A stretch of 64,000 bases of DNA from Crossaster papposus (Eukaryota > Echinodermata > Asteroidea > Velatida > Solasteridae). A program made the translations under genes and the position numbers. The notes under the pieces were generated by a model. The model worked only from the letters and a program-made list of their open reading frames with translations, did no database searches and was not told the DNA's origin. Location: NCBI GenBank assembly GCA_037893245.1, contig JBAIAA010000237.1:1674001-1738000 (forward strand). Direction: 5' to 3'. Of the stretch, positions 63,985-64,000 are shown one piece after another (positions within the stretch are counted from its first letter, which is position 1; every line of letters begins with the position of its first letter).

Positions 63985-64000
63985 CTGTAAATAAATCAAA

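Overview
The window is eukaryotic, intron-rich animal DNA. One very large gene on the minus strand fills almost all of it. I traced 59 coding exons by eye from position 63984 down to a stop codon at 5918-5920. They splice in frame without a break to about 2,630 residues, with one mutually exclusive choice at exon 32. The domain order is an APC10/DOC-type domain, a long helical middle, a CUB-like beta domain, two adjacent ZZ zinc fingers, then a second CUB-like domain near the C-terminus. This matches ZZEF1 (zinc finger ZZ-type and EF-hand domain-containing protein 1). The EF-hand and the start codon lie upstream, beyond the right edge of the window. AT-rich introns full of short terminal-inverted-repeat elements and tRNA-derived SINEs suggest a marine invertebrate, perhaps a non-vertebrate deuterostome such as an echinoderm. 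That taxon guess is weak.

Layout by descending coordinate, the direction of transcription: 63984-59130 DOC domain exons; 58203-48124 helical exons; 47511-46178 two long Glu/Gln-rich exons; 45403-41894 helical and first CUB-like exons; 39987-31611 small helical exons; 31095-27728 ZZ fingers; 26883-14137 long C-terminal helical region with low-complexity inserts; 12589-10242 second CUB-like domain; 9626-5918 C-terminal exons and stop. Positions 1-5917 are 3' UTR and flanking DNA with no gene that I can see.

The most interesting find is in the ZZ region. The exon carrying six zinc-ligand cysteines of ZZ finger 1 is duplicated (30954-31095 and 30767-30911). Both copies keep all six cysteines, both enter in phase 0 and leave in phase 1, and only 42 nt separate them. 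Joining them would shift the frame, and the 42-nt spacer looks too short to be spliced. The two exons should therefore be mutually exclusive, letting one gene make two versions of a reader domain. I know of no description of this for ZZEF1, but I could not search.

Other unusual structure: two failed tandem exon duplications (162-bp and 156-bp periods); a perfect 10-bp repeat array ending 9 nt from a splice acceptor; an 840-bp 13-mer array in the intron between the two ZZ fingers; a GC-AG intron; at least fourteen copies of one roughly 242-bp TTAA-flanked MITE, whose internal 29-bp unit has expanded into minisatellites; and several further TIR families, one of them nested inside that MITE.
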